From Acidobacteriota bacterium (GTDB lineage: Bacteria; Acidobacteriota; Terriglobia; UBA7540), in contig JAKASH010000191.1 of NCBI GenBank assembly GCA_021828225.1, forward strand, positions 1 to 6,240: DNA of 6,240 nt, written 5' to 3'. Positions 1 to 5,636 of this stretch are shown here, in pieces. Each line of letters opens with the position of its first letter. Position 1 is the first letter of the stretch. Made by a program: the position numbers and the translations under genes. Below the pieces are notes generated by a model. It searched no databases. It was not told where the DNA came from and worked only from the letters and a program-made list of their open reading frames with translations.

Positions 1-1413
1 ATAGTCCCCACGAGCAATCACCGCGAAGTCAATGTCGCCGTCGTTGTCAAAGTCGGCGGCAGCCAGGCCTCGTCCTGCGATCGGGTGCATGAAATCCGGG
101 CCGAGATATTTCGACACTTTTGCGAACTTGCCATGGCCGAGATTGCGGAACATCAACTTGGGTTCCTTGTAGGTGACCTCGGTGTGGTAAAGGTTGATGT
201 TGTCGAGCATGGCGCCGTTGGCTTGCATGACATCGGGCCAGCCGTCATTATCGTAGTCCGCGAACAGCGCAGCGACCCCGCTCAGGAAAATGGCGCTGTT
301 CCCGATCCCGCACTGGTACGTTACGTCGTCGAATGTCCCGTCATGGTTGTTGTGGTAGAGGCGGTCTAATTCGAAATCGAGGTGAGTGATATAGATGTCG
401 AACCATCCGTCGCCATCCACGTCCGCCGCATCAATTCCCATACCGGCTTCATACTTGCCGTCCGCGCTGGCCGCGATTCCGGAAATGAAAGAGACGTCCT
501 TGAAGGTTCCGTCATGCTGATTGATAAAAAGGAAATTCGGCCAAGTATCATTGGCGACGGCAATGTCCGGCCATCCGTCGTTATTGAAGTCCGCGGTGAC
601 GACGCCCATGCCTTTGGCTTCCGGAATCCCGATGCCGGATTTGATACTGACGTCGGTGAATGTGCCGTCATGGTTATTGTGAAAGAGCTTGAGATGCTCC
701 CCGCGGTAATTGTCGGGCGAGCAGTAGGCGCGGTAGCCGGGACGGTGTTCGCCGCACCAGATATTATTACTGGGTGACCACTGGAGGTAATTGCAGACCA
801 GCAGATCGAGCCAGCCGTCCTTGTCGTAATCAATCCATGCCGCGCTGGTGGACCACATGCCTTTGTCGGCGAGGCCGGCTTTTTCCGTGACGTCGGTGAA
901 AGTTCCGTCGCCGTTGTTGTGGTAAAGGATGGCGCTGCCATAGCCGGTCACGTAGAGGTCGGGATAACCGTCGTTATTGTAGTCGCCAACGCAAACGCCC
1001 TGACCGTAATGGCCCTCGCCACCGACTCCGGCCTTTTCTGTGACGTCAGTAAAAGTTCCGTCGCCGTTGTTGTGATAGAGCGCGGAGCGCAGCGGGTGCG
1101 GCGGCGTATAGGCGGGGGTGGCGGCTGACTGGACGAAGTAAAGGTCGAGCATGCCGTCCTGGTCATAGTCGATCCAACCCACGCCCGTTCCCATCGTCTC
1201 CAGGTAGTATTTCTCTTTGCTTTCAGTGGCGTCCTGCTTGAAGGTAATACCGGCAGCCTGGCGGACGTCAGTAAAACAGACCGGAATAGTTCCTGGTGCA
1301 ACTTGGTGCGTTGCCGCACGTCCTTTCAGACTCGAGCCGAGGGCGAGCAGGGCGCCAACGCCTGCCGTTCCCATGCCTTTCAGTAATTCGCGCCTTGATA
1401 CTTTCTTGCCCAA
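1..1413 (-). CDS. Tat-exported FG-GAP/VCBS repeat protein, CRTAC1-like (C-terminus beyond window)
   Basis: This frame is open without a stop from a TTG at 1413 to the window edge (471 codons, 3' partial). Residues 1-35 form a twin-arginine signal: S6-R7-R8-E-L-L-K12, then a hydrophobic Gly/Ala/Leu stretch. This suggests export in folded form. The ATG at 1374 would remove the RR pair, so I prefer TTG; an in-frame TAA lies upstream and no ATG or GTG lies between. The mature part has seven DxDxDG-type calcium motifs with a trailing Asp, starting near residues 82, 144, 195, 275, 331, 386 and 454. They alternate with a recurring L-Y-H-N-N-x-D-G-T-F-x-D-V unit near 112, 163, 243, 295 and 352. This is the FG-GAP/VCBS beta-propeller pattern. 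A Cys-bearing insert at 207-236 (W-C ... Y-C-S-P-D-N-Y) fits CRTAC1-type proteins. In that family an ASPIC/UnbV domain usually follows; it would lie outside the window. The exact function is unknown; an extracytoplasmic binding or surface role is inferred. Confidence 0.9.
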   Translation of the reverse strand, partial: MGKKVSRRELLKGMGTAGVGALLALGSSLKGRAATHQVAPGTIPVCFTDVRQAAGITFKQDATESKEKYYLETMGTGVGWIDYDQDGMLDLYFVQSAATPAYTPPHPLRSALYHNNGDGTFTDVTEKAGVGGEGHYGQGVCVGDYNNDGYPDLYVTGYGSAILYHNNGDGTFTDVTEKAGLADKGMWSTSAAWIDYDKDGWLDLLVCNYLQWSPSNNIWCGEHRPGYRAYCSPDNYRGEHLKLFHNNHDGTFTDVSIKSGIGIPEAKGMGVVTADFNNDGWPDIAVANDTWPNFLFINQHDGTFKDVSFISGIAASADGKYEAGMGIDAADVDGDGWFDIYITHLDFELDRLYHNNHDGTFDDVTYQCGIGNSAIFLSGVAALFADYDNDGWPDVMQANGAMLDNINLYHTEVTYKEPKLMFRNLGHGKFAKVSKYLGPDFMHPIAGRGLAAADFDNDGDIDFAVIARGDY

Positions 1414-1418
1414 TTTGG

Positions 1419-1426
1419 CTCTCCCT
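1419..1426 (-). promoter_or_regulatory. Ribosome binding site supporting the TTG start at 1413
   Basis: On the minus strand AGGGAGAG lies about five to seven bases before the TTG at 1413. It is the only purine-rich Shine-Dalgarno-like sequence near the N-terminus. It supports the start that includes the twin-arginine motif over the internal ATG at 1374. Confidence 0.5.
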
Positions 1427-1542
1427 GGAATGCCCGCTGCAGTTTAGAAGCTCTTTATTCAACGCTGTAATCAAAAATCAGCGGAGGGTGCCGTAGGAGA
1501 CCAATACCAATCCCGCCGCTGCTTACCCCATTGGCGACATTA

Positions 1543-1572
1543 ACTATAACGTGCAACCACAGTTTTTCTCAA
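1543..1572 (-). promoter_or_regulatory. Candidate sigma70-type promoter for the CRTAC1-like gene
   Basis: On the minus strand TTGAGA (1572-1567) and TATAGT (1548-1543) are separated by 18 bases. Each matches five of six consensus positions. Transcription would begin near 1536 and give a leader of roughly 120 bases before the TTG start. This is a motif match by eye only. Confidence 0.4.
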
Positions 1573-1664
1573 TTGTTCAGCCGGGGTTCGAAGGGCTTCT
1601 GTGTTGTCATATGGACCAGCCATTCGAAGCAGTGCCTCCCACCGTAATCGATGCGGTAAAGAAG

Positions 1665-1693
1665 TTTACTTAAGGAGTATTGCAGATTATAGT
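1665..1693 (+). promoter_or_regulatory. Candidate sigma70-type promoter facing queE
   Basis: TTTACT (1665-1670) and TATAGT (1688-1693) have a 17-base spacer. Transcription would start near 1700 and run through both repeat hairpins (as their complement) and the 1791-1809 palindrome before reaching queE. The -35 box is weak (four of six) and the -10 is good (five of six). A closer promoter could exist; none is convincing by eye. Confidence 0.35.
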
Positions 1694-1710
1694 GACGCGG
1701 CCGTCTATAG

Positions 1711-1767
1711 CGCCAGTGTCCCCACCGGCGCATTTCGGCGCTGAGGACAGCGCCGCTACAAGAAATG
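1711..1767 (-). repeat. Two-hairpin interspersed repeat, copy 1
   Basis: Read on the minus strand, the element starts with CATTTCTTGTAG. Hairpin A follows: CGGCGCTG, loop TCCT, CAGCGCCG (1755-1736). After a five-base spacer comes hairpin B: CGCCGGTG, loop GGGA, CACTGGCG (1730-1711), with one G-T wobble pair. Both hairpins have 8 bp stems and 4-base loops. The same sequence recurs in the opposite orientation at 5413: 45 of 48 bases match between 1767-1720 and 5413-5460. The build resembles REP/BIME-type palindromic elements, which may be moved by a RAYT transposase; none is present here. Confidence 0.85.
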
Positions 1768-1790
1768 CTGTCTCTATGATTTGCAGTCCT

Positions 1791-1809
1791 CTGTAAACTG
1801 TGTTTACAG
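1791..1809. promoter_or_regulatory. Perfect 8+8 bp palindrome upstream of queE (possible operator)
   Basis: CTGTAAAC, TGT, GTTTACAG form a perfect inverted repeat with a three-base centre, 117 bases before the queE start. Its AT-containing arms and short symmetric centre suit a dimeric repressor site. It resembles a LacI-family site with a widened centre, but I cannot name the regulator. As RNA it could also form a hairpin with a very tight loop. Confidence 0.4.
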
Positions 1810-1925
1810 TACGCCCGAAGGATTTTGAATGCCAGGCGGCACCGGATTTCATGCTGGCCACGGAAGCAGTCCACGGCCTTGTGCCGCACGCACGAAAATC
1901 GGTTAAGATGAAGGGGTAGTTCCTG

Positions 1926-2573
1926 TTGAGTCCGATGGTCATAACCGAGATCTTTAAATCAATTCAGGGGGAGTCTACTTTTGCAGGTCTTCCCTGCGTT
2001 TTTGTTCGCTTTACCGGCTGCAATCTTCGCTGCCACTGGTGTGATACGGCTTACGCCTTCTACGGCGGGCAAAGGATGACTCCCGAACAGGTTCTGGATC
2101 GCGTGCGCTCGATGGGTGGAAAGCTAGTGGAGATGACAGGCGGAGAGCCGTTGCTTCAGAAGGAGACCGTCGAGCTTGCAGATAGTCTCCTGGCTGAAGG
2201 CTACCGTGTTCTGGTTGAAACCAGCGGGGAGCGGTTTATCGGGGGACTAGCCCGGCCCGTGGTAAAGATTCTGGACGTAAAGTGCCCGGGGAGTGGGGAG
2301 AGCGGAAAGTTTGCCTTTGAAAACCTCGATGCGCTGGAGCGGAAAGATCAGGTCAAGTTTGTTGTTCTCGACGAAAAGGATTACCTCTACGCGCGTGATT
2401 TCATGACCACGCATCGGCTTGCTGAGCGCGTAGGCGAGATCATTTTTTCGCCGGTCTTTGGCCAGTTGGCGCCTCGACAGCTTGCCGAATGGATCTTGCG
2501 CGACAACCTCGATGTGCGGGTAGGATTGCAGCTCCATAAATTTATCTGGGACCCCGAAATGCGGGGAGTCTGA
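1926..2573 (+). CDS. queE: 7-carboxy-7-deazaguanine synthase (QueE), radical SAM
   Basis: QueE converts 6-carboxy-5,6,7,8-tetrahydropterin to 7-carboxy-7-deazaguanine, the ring contraction that commits the pathway to preQ0 and queuosine. The 215-residue protein has the family's N-terminal E-I-F-x-S-I-Q-G-E-S motif (8-17). The cluster-binding C-x3-C-x2-C is at C32, C36 and C39, followed by D-T. The radical SAM G-G-E-P motif is at 72-75. Length is normal. I take the TTG at 1926 because AAGGGG (1911-1916) sits nine bases upstream; the ATG at 1935 (codon 4) would be 18 bases from it, yet remains possible. queC follows after 69 bases, so the two are probably co-transcribed. A member of this family can also feed 7-deazaguanine DNA modification, but no dpd-like genes are visible. 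Confidence 0.94.
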   Translation: MSPMVITEIFKSIQGESTFAGLPCVFVRFTGCNLRCHWCDTAYAFYGGQRMTPEQVLDRVRSMGGKLVEMTGGEPLLQKETVELADSLLAEGYRVLVETSGERFIGGLARPVVKILDVKCPGSGESGKFAFENLDALERKDQVKFVVLDEKDYLYARDFMTTHRLAERVGEIIFSPVFGQLAPRQLAEWILRDNLDVRVGLQLHKFIWDPEMRGV

Positions 2574-2627
2574 AATGGAGCTCGTTCGGCGACCGGCAAG
2601 TGCAGCGCGGGCTGCTCTGCCGATTTG

Positions 2628-2634
2628 AAAGGAG
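2628..2634 (+). promoter_or_regulatory. Ribosome binding site setting the queC start
   Basis: AAAGGAG is a near-perfect Shine-Dalgarno sequence. It lies 8 bases before TTG 2643 and 11 before GTG 2646, but inside the longer frame that begins at TTG 2625. The longest frame is therefore unlikely to be the true start. Confidence 0.65.
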
Positions 2635-2642
2635 CAAGTGCT

Positions 2643-3374
2643 TTGGTGAGTGATGCACGACCATCTGCTCATCGCCCTCTGGCCGTGGTTCTTGCCAGCG
2701 GTGGGATGGACAGTTGCGTGACGACTGCCATTGCCAGCCAGGGCTATTGCCTGGCGCTTTTGCATGTGGCCTACGGCCAGCGAACCGAGGGAAGGGAATT
2801 GCAGGCTTTCAACGCGCTTGCGGATTTCTATCAGGCTGAACAACGGAGAGTATGCCGGCTGGATCATCTTCGGCAGATTGGAGGCTCCAGCCTCACTGAT
2901 CCGAGCATTCCGGTCGAGGCCGCGAACCTGAAACGCAAAGAGATTCCTTCGAGTTACGTACCTTTCCGAAACGCCCATTTTCTTTCCATTGCCGTGTCCT
3001 GGGGGGAAGTCCTCGGTGCGCGCAAGATTTTCATCGGCGCGGTGGCGGAAGACAGCTCGGGTTACCCCGACTGCCGGCCGGAGTATTACGCGGCCTTCAA
3101 TCGCCTGATCGCTCTGGGAACAAAGCCTGAAACCGATCTCGAGATCGTGACGCCGGTTATCCACATGCGCAAGAGTGAGATTGTGCGAAAGGGATTTGAA
3201 CTTGGGGCTCCGCTGCATCTTACGTGGTCCTGCTATCAGGGGGAGGATGTTGCGTGCGGCTTTTGTGACAGTTGTGCTCTTCGCTTGCGGGCCTTTCAGG
3301 AAGCAGGACTCGAAGATCCCATTGCGTATGCCGTCCGTCCGCGGTACACTCCGCAGGAATCGCCTGCCGGCTGA
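2643..3374 (+). CDS. queC: 7-cyano-7-deazaguanine synthase (QueC)
   Basis: QueC uses ATP and ammonia to turn 7-carboxy-7-deazaguanine, the QueE product, into preQ0 in the cytoplasm. From the TTG at 2643 it has 243 residues. The PP-loop ATPase motif S-G-G-M-D-S is at 19-24. V-P-F-R-N (about 106-110) and G-Y-P-D-C-R-P-E (about 140-147) are typical of the family. The C-terminal zinc site is C197, C205, C208 and C211 (C-x7-C-x2-C-x2-C). The start is TTG 2643 or GTG 2646, judged from the RBS at 2628-2634. TTG 2625 would add six residues and place the RBS inside the gene. The gene sits directly behind queE. No queD, queF or tgt is in view, so the remaining pathway genes must be elsewhere if queuosine is made. 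Confidence 0.94.
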   Translation: MVSDARPSAHRPLAVVLASGGMDSCVTTAIASQGYCLALLHVAYGQRTEGRELQAFNALADFYQAEQRRVCRLDHLRQIGGSSLTDPSIPVEAANLKRKEIPSSYVPFRNAHFLSIAVSWGEVLGARKIFIGAVAEDSSGYPDCRPEYYAAFNRLIALGTKPETDLEIVTPVIHMRKSEIVRKGFELGAPLHLTWSCYQGEDVACGFCDSCALRLRAFQEAGLEDPIAYAVRPRYTPQESPAG

Positions 3375-3407
3375 GGTTCTTGTAATGTGTCTGGCGCAAA
3401 GATAAAG

Positions 3408-3436
3408 TTGAGCATCAAAAGTTATAAAGCTAAAAT
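3408..3436 (+). promoter_or_regulatory. Candidate promoter of the CarboxypepD_reg/TPR gene
   Basis: TTGAGC (3408-3413) and TAAAAT (3431-3436) have a 17-base spacer and lie in a markedly AT-rich stretch (about 3400-3447) that contrasts with the flanking genes. The start point would be near 3443, giving a leader of about 30 bases before ATG 3472. It suggests the downstream gene is transcribed separately from queEC. Confidence 0.5.
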
Positions 3437-3460
3437 AATTTTTTTGGTAGCTTGAGTTGA

Positions 3461-3465
3461 GGAGG
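3461..3465 (+). promoter_or_regulatory. Strong RBS fixing the start at 3472
   Basis: GGAGG with six bases to the ATG at 3472. The longer frame from TTG 3457 would translate through this RBS and put charged residues ahead of the signal peptide, so ATG 3472 is preferred. Confidence 0.75.
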
Positions 3466-3471
3466 TTAGAG

Positions 3472-4533
3472 ATGAAGTTTTTGTCAACGCGAAAGATTCT
3501 GGGACTTGCCTTCGCTTTCGCGGCGTTGGGTATAGGGTTGCCAGCCTATGCTCAGACCGGCGGGGTGTCGGGAAAAGCCATTCTGCAAGATGGCAAGCCG
3601 TGTGTGAAGTGCATTGTTCTGATTGAGCGACAAGAAATCAAAGGGGTTTATAAGACCAAGACGGACAAGAAGGGCGAATACGTCTATATCGGCTTGCCAA
3701 TAGGAAATTACAAGATCACCCTGCAAAGTCCCAGCGGACAACAGCTCTTCTATATCATGAAACACATCGGCCTGGGTGAACCCGAGGAAGTGGATTTTAA
3801 TCTTCCTAAAGAAGCGATCCGGCAAAAGCAAGAGCAGCAGGCAGAGGAGAAGGCAAACCCCCAGATGGCAAAGCAGGCGGAAGAACAGGCAAAGGAAGAG
3901 AAGCAGTTCAAGGGCCTGAAGCAGGTCTTCGACCAGGGGAACGCCCTATATAATCAGGGACAGTATAAGCAGGCGGCCGCCGCGTTTGAACAAGCAGTGC
4001 CGCTTGCCAAGGGCAAGAACCTCCCTGTCGTCCTGTCGCGCTTGGCTGACACCTACTCAAAGGCAAAGGAAAATGACCAGGCCATTGCGACTTATCAGAA
4101 AGCTCTTGCACTGACTCCCGATGACGCCGCTCTGCACAATAATCTGGGAAGCGTATACGCCAGCATGGGCAAATTTCAAGACGCACAGGCGCAATTCGAG
4201 AAGGCTGCAACGCTTGATCCGACAAATGCCGGGCGTTATTACTTCAACATCGGCGCCATCATGTATAACGCTGGAAAGATGGACGATGCGCTGACGGCCT
4301 TCAAGAAAGTCATCAGCGTTGATCCCAAGAATGCTGAGGCTTATTACCTTGAGGGACAGGCTTTAATGGGGAAGGCGACGATGACGGCGGATGGCAAGGT
4401 TAAAGCGCCTGCCGGAACCATCGAGGCTTTCCAGGAATATCTGAAACTTGATCCCAACGGACCGAATGCCGCTGCTGCAAAGGCGATGATTGCGACTCTG
4501 CAGGGCAAGGTATCCACGCAATACAAGAAATAG
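3472..4533 (+). CDS. Secreted protein: carboxypeptidase-regulatory-like domain plus TPR repeats
   Basis: A 353-residue protein. Residues 1-27 are a Sec signal peptide: basic K2 and R7-K8, a hydrophobic core, and A-Y-A before a likely cut ahead of Q28. Residues about 30-112 look like a CarboxypepD_reg beta-sandwich: V-S-G-K at the start, T-D-K-K-G-E-Y-V-Y then G-L-P-I-G-N-Y-K-I-T-L. Residues about 113-148 are a Gln/Glu/Lys/Ala-rich charged helix, probably coiled coil. From about 150 to 330 there are four to five TPRs with clear A-x-x-x-Y-x-x-x-G-x-x-x-x-A and D-P-x-N/K signatures, the last with an insert near 300-313. A short Lys-ending tail follows. C44 and C47 (C-V-K-C) are the only cysteines outside the signal region. 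The role is unknown; TPRs suggest an extracytoplasmic scaffold. A strong RBS, an own promoter and a following hairpin suggest a well-expressed single gene. Confidence 0.9.
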   Translation: MKFLSTRKILGLAFAFAALGIGLPAYAQTGGVSGKAILQDGKPCVKCIVLIERQEIKGVYKTKTDKKGEYVYIGLPIGNYKITLQSPSGQQLFYIMKHIGLGEPEEVDFNLPKEAIRQKQEQQAEEKANPQMAKQAEEQAKEEKQFKGLKQVFDQGNALYNQGQYKQAAAAFEQAVPLAKGKNLPVVLSRLADTYSKAKENDQAIATYQKALALTPDDAALHNNLGSVYASMGKFQDAQAQFEKAATLDPTNAGRYYFNIGAIMYNAGKMDDALTAFKKVISVDPKNAEAYYLEGQALMGKATMTADGKVKAPAGTIEAFQEYLKLDPNGPNAAAAKAMIATLQGKVSTQYKK

Positions 4534-4563
4534 CGCGGATAGTTCCATTACGGAGATGCGGAG

Positions 4564-4594
4564 GCCCCGCCTCGAATCAAAAGGCGGGGCTTTC
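4564..4594 (+). terminator. GC-rich hairpin after the TPR gene, reaching the next RBS region
   Basis: GCCCCGCCT (4564-4572) pairs perfectly with AGGCGGGGC (4582-4590) around a nine-base loop, followed by TTTC. It lies 30 bases after the TPR gene stop, as a Rho-independent terminator would. The T-tract is short (three T), so termination may be partial. The next start codon is only six bases beyond the 3' arm, so the hairpin could also hide that gene's ribosome site. Confidence 0.65.
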
Positions 4595-4596
4595 AT

Positions 4597-5271
4597 ATGC
4601 CAACAACCCTTCAGGTAAAAACAGCTTTTTTACTGGCCTTCCTTGTGGCGCTGGCGCTTCCCTTAAAAGCTGACACGATTTATCAGGCTACCGCCCAGGG
4701 AAAGGAACAGGTCATCCAGCGAAACGCGATTCTGATCAAGCAGGATTCGTATTCCCTCGTTTACAAGCATTTTGACCTGCCCGACATGCGTGTTGAAAGA
4801 GTCCAGTTGTCGAAAGGCAGCTTGCCCTACACCGTTGACATCAGCACGCCGCAGCAAAGGGCGCGCATTGTCGATCTCTGGAAGCAGTTTGGCTATACGG
4901 CCAGTGTCACGGATACAAACGGCAAGACCACGCTGGTCTATGACGCCTATATTGATTTCTACCCTCCTCATGGTGAAGGGTCGCTGCTTGCGGCCGTCTC
5001 GCCCGTTACTTCTTTCCCCTTGCAACTGAACGCGGGTGGAGCGGATGTTCAGTCCTTTTCGGAAATCGCTCGGGTTGAATTTCAAAACGGTGAGATTACG
5101 CTCACACTCAGAAATGGTCGCGTTGAACGCGGCAGGTTTCTAATGCCCACCACCAAGCCTGCCGAAGCCCGGTTTCTAGGTATTACCGACATGTACAATC
5201 CCGCAAGCGACGATGTTTTCGATTTCTCGGAGCCCCTCTATCGTCTAAGGGCAATCGTGTTCCAGCAGTGA
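4597..5271 (+). CDS. Secreted protein of unknown function
   Basis: A 224-residue protein I do not recognise. Residues 1-25 form a Sec signal peptide (K8, then a long Leu/Ala/Phe core, likely cut after L-K-A before D26). There is no lipobox, no later membrane helix and no cysteine at all. The mature part is mixed charged and aromatic. Residues about 154-183 (F-S-E-I-A-R-V-E-F, then L-T-L-R-N-G-R-V-E-R-G-R-F) look like short beta strands with a turn, similar in feel to small SH3- or LSm-like barrels; that is only an impression. ATG 4597 is the only sensible start because it exactly precedes the signal peptide. Its only RBS-like sequence, GGCGGGG, is buried in the upstream hairpin. It may be co-expressed with the TPR gene by read-through, or have low expression. 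Confidence 0.8.
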   Translation: MPTTLQVKTAFLLAFLVALALPLKADTIYQATAQGKEQVIQRNAILIKQDSYSLVYKHFDLPDMRVERVQLSKGSLPYTVDISTPQQRARIVDLWKQFGYTASVTDTNGKTTLVYDAYIDFYPPHGEGSLLAAVSPVTSFPLQLNAGGADVQSFSEIARVEFQNGEITLTLRNGRVERGRFLMPTTKPAEARFLGITDMYNPASDDVFDFSEPLYRLRAIVFQQ

Positions 5272-5412
5272 AGTTCCGGAAAGATAGCGCTTAGTCTTGC
5301 CTCAACGGGTTTGCCCAGGCGGAACCTGAATACTTATTAAATCAGACGGTTCTGTGCGCCTTGACGCCTTGGCACGAGAGTCCTTACATGGAATTGCAAC
5401 TTACAATGACCA

Positions 5413-5517
5413 CATTTATTGTAGCGGCGCTGTCCTCAGCGCCGAAAGCCGCCGGTGGGGTCCGATCTGTGGGCTCCGACCGAGTCCATCGGACTCCGGC
5501 CAACGGAGACACCGGCG
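5413..5517 (+). repeat. Two-hairpin interspersed repeat, copy 2, with enlarged second loop
   Basis: Hairpin A (5425-5444, CGGCGCTG, TCCT, CAGCGCCG) is identical to copy 1. Hairpin B keeps its 8 bp stem, CGCCGGTG (5450-5457) with CACCGGCG (5510-5517). Its loop is 52 bases instead of four. Within this loop lies another perfect palindrome, GAGTCC, ATC, GGACTC (5482-5496). The stem is fully Watson-Crick here, whereas copy 1 has a G-T pair. The copies are in inverted orientation about 3.6 kb apart. Confidence 0.8.
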
Positions 5518-5557
5518 TCACAGGACTGATTGCTTTCCTAAAACCCGCAGACAAAGT

Positions 5558-5587
5558 TTGACAGCCGGAATAGTTTCCTTGTATTTT
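5558..5587 (+). promoter_or_regulatory. Candidate promoter of the MFS gene
   Basis: TTGACA (5558-5563) is a perfect -35 consensus, followed after 18 bases by TATTTT (5582-5587), four of six for the -10. Transcription would start near 5594 and include the possible leader ORF at 5637-5699 before the transporter gene. Confidence 0.5.
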
Positions 5588-5636
5588 GACCGCCGGGACA
5601 TTCTTCAGCCGATTGATCTCAAAGGGCTGTAAGGAT

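Larger units (their letters stand above)
1414..1925. other. Divergent intergenic region between CRTAC1-like gene and queE
   Basis: These 512 bases hold no convincing gene. The open frames here (minus strand, about 1569-1889 and 1670-1942) run through the hairpin repeat at 1711-1767 and match no family I recognise. The region carries a candidate minus-strand promoter (1543-1572), a candidate plus-strand promoter (1665-1693), copy 1 of a two-hairpin repeat, and a palindrome at 1791-1809. I looked for a preQ1-type riboswitch upstream of queE and saw no recognisable one. No tRNA-like cloverleaf was seen. Confidence 0.7.

Noticed and set aside
366..941. A 191-codon minus-strand frame inside the propeller gene.
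   Set aside because: Its Ser/Thr-rich translation is the shifted frame of the repeated calcium-motif gene, which is open throughout 1-1413.
1711..1767. The hairpins as Rho-independent terminators for the flanking genes.
   Set aside because: No T-tract follows either hairpin on either strand, and the sequence recurs as a repeat.
1860..1925. A possible preQ1 riboswitch directly before queE.
   Set aside because: I see no stem plus A-rich tail arrangement typical of preQ1-I, nor a convincing preQ1-II fold by eye.
1569..1942. Two open frames on the minus strand between the propeller gene and queE.
   Set aside because: Both run through the palindromic repeat, and the peptide shared with the frame at 5354-5632 is just the translated repeat.
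2247..3218. A 323-codon open frame on the minus strand across queE and queC.
   Set aside because: It is antisense to two genes with complete catalytic motifs and its translation is low-complexity Arg/Ser/His-rich without domains; it is a codon-use shadow.
3427..3453. AAGCTA/TAGCTT inverted repeat around the -10 region of the TPR gene.
   Set aside because: Only six base pairs with a 15-base AT-rich loop; expected by chance in such AT-rich DNA.
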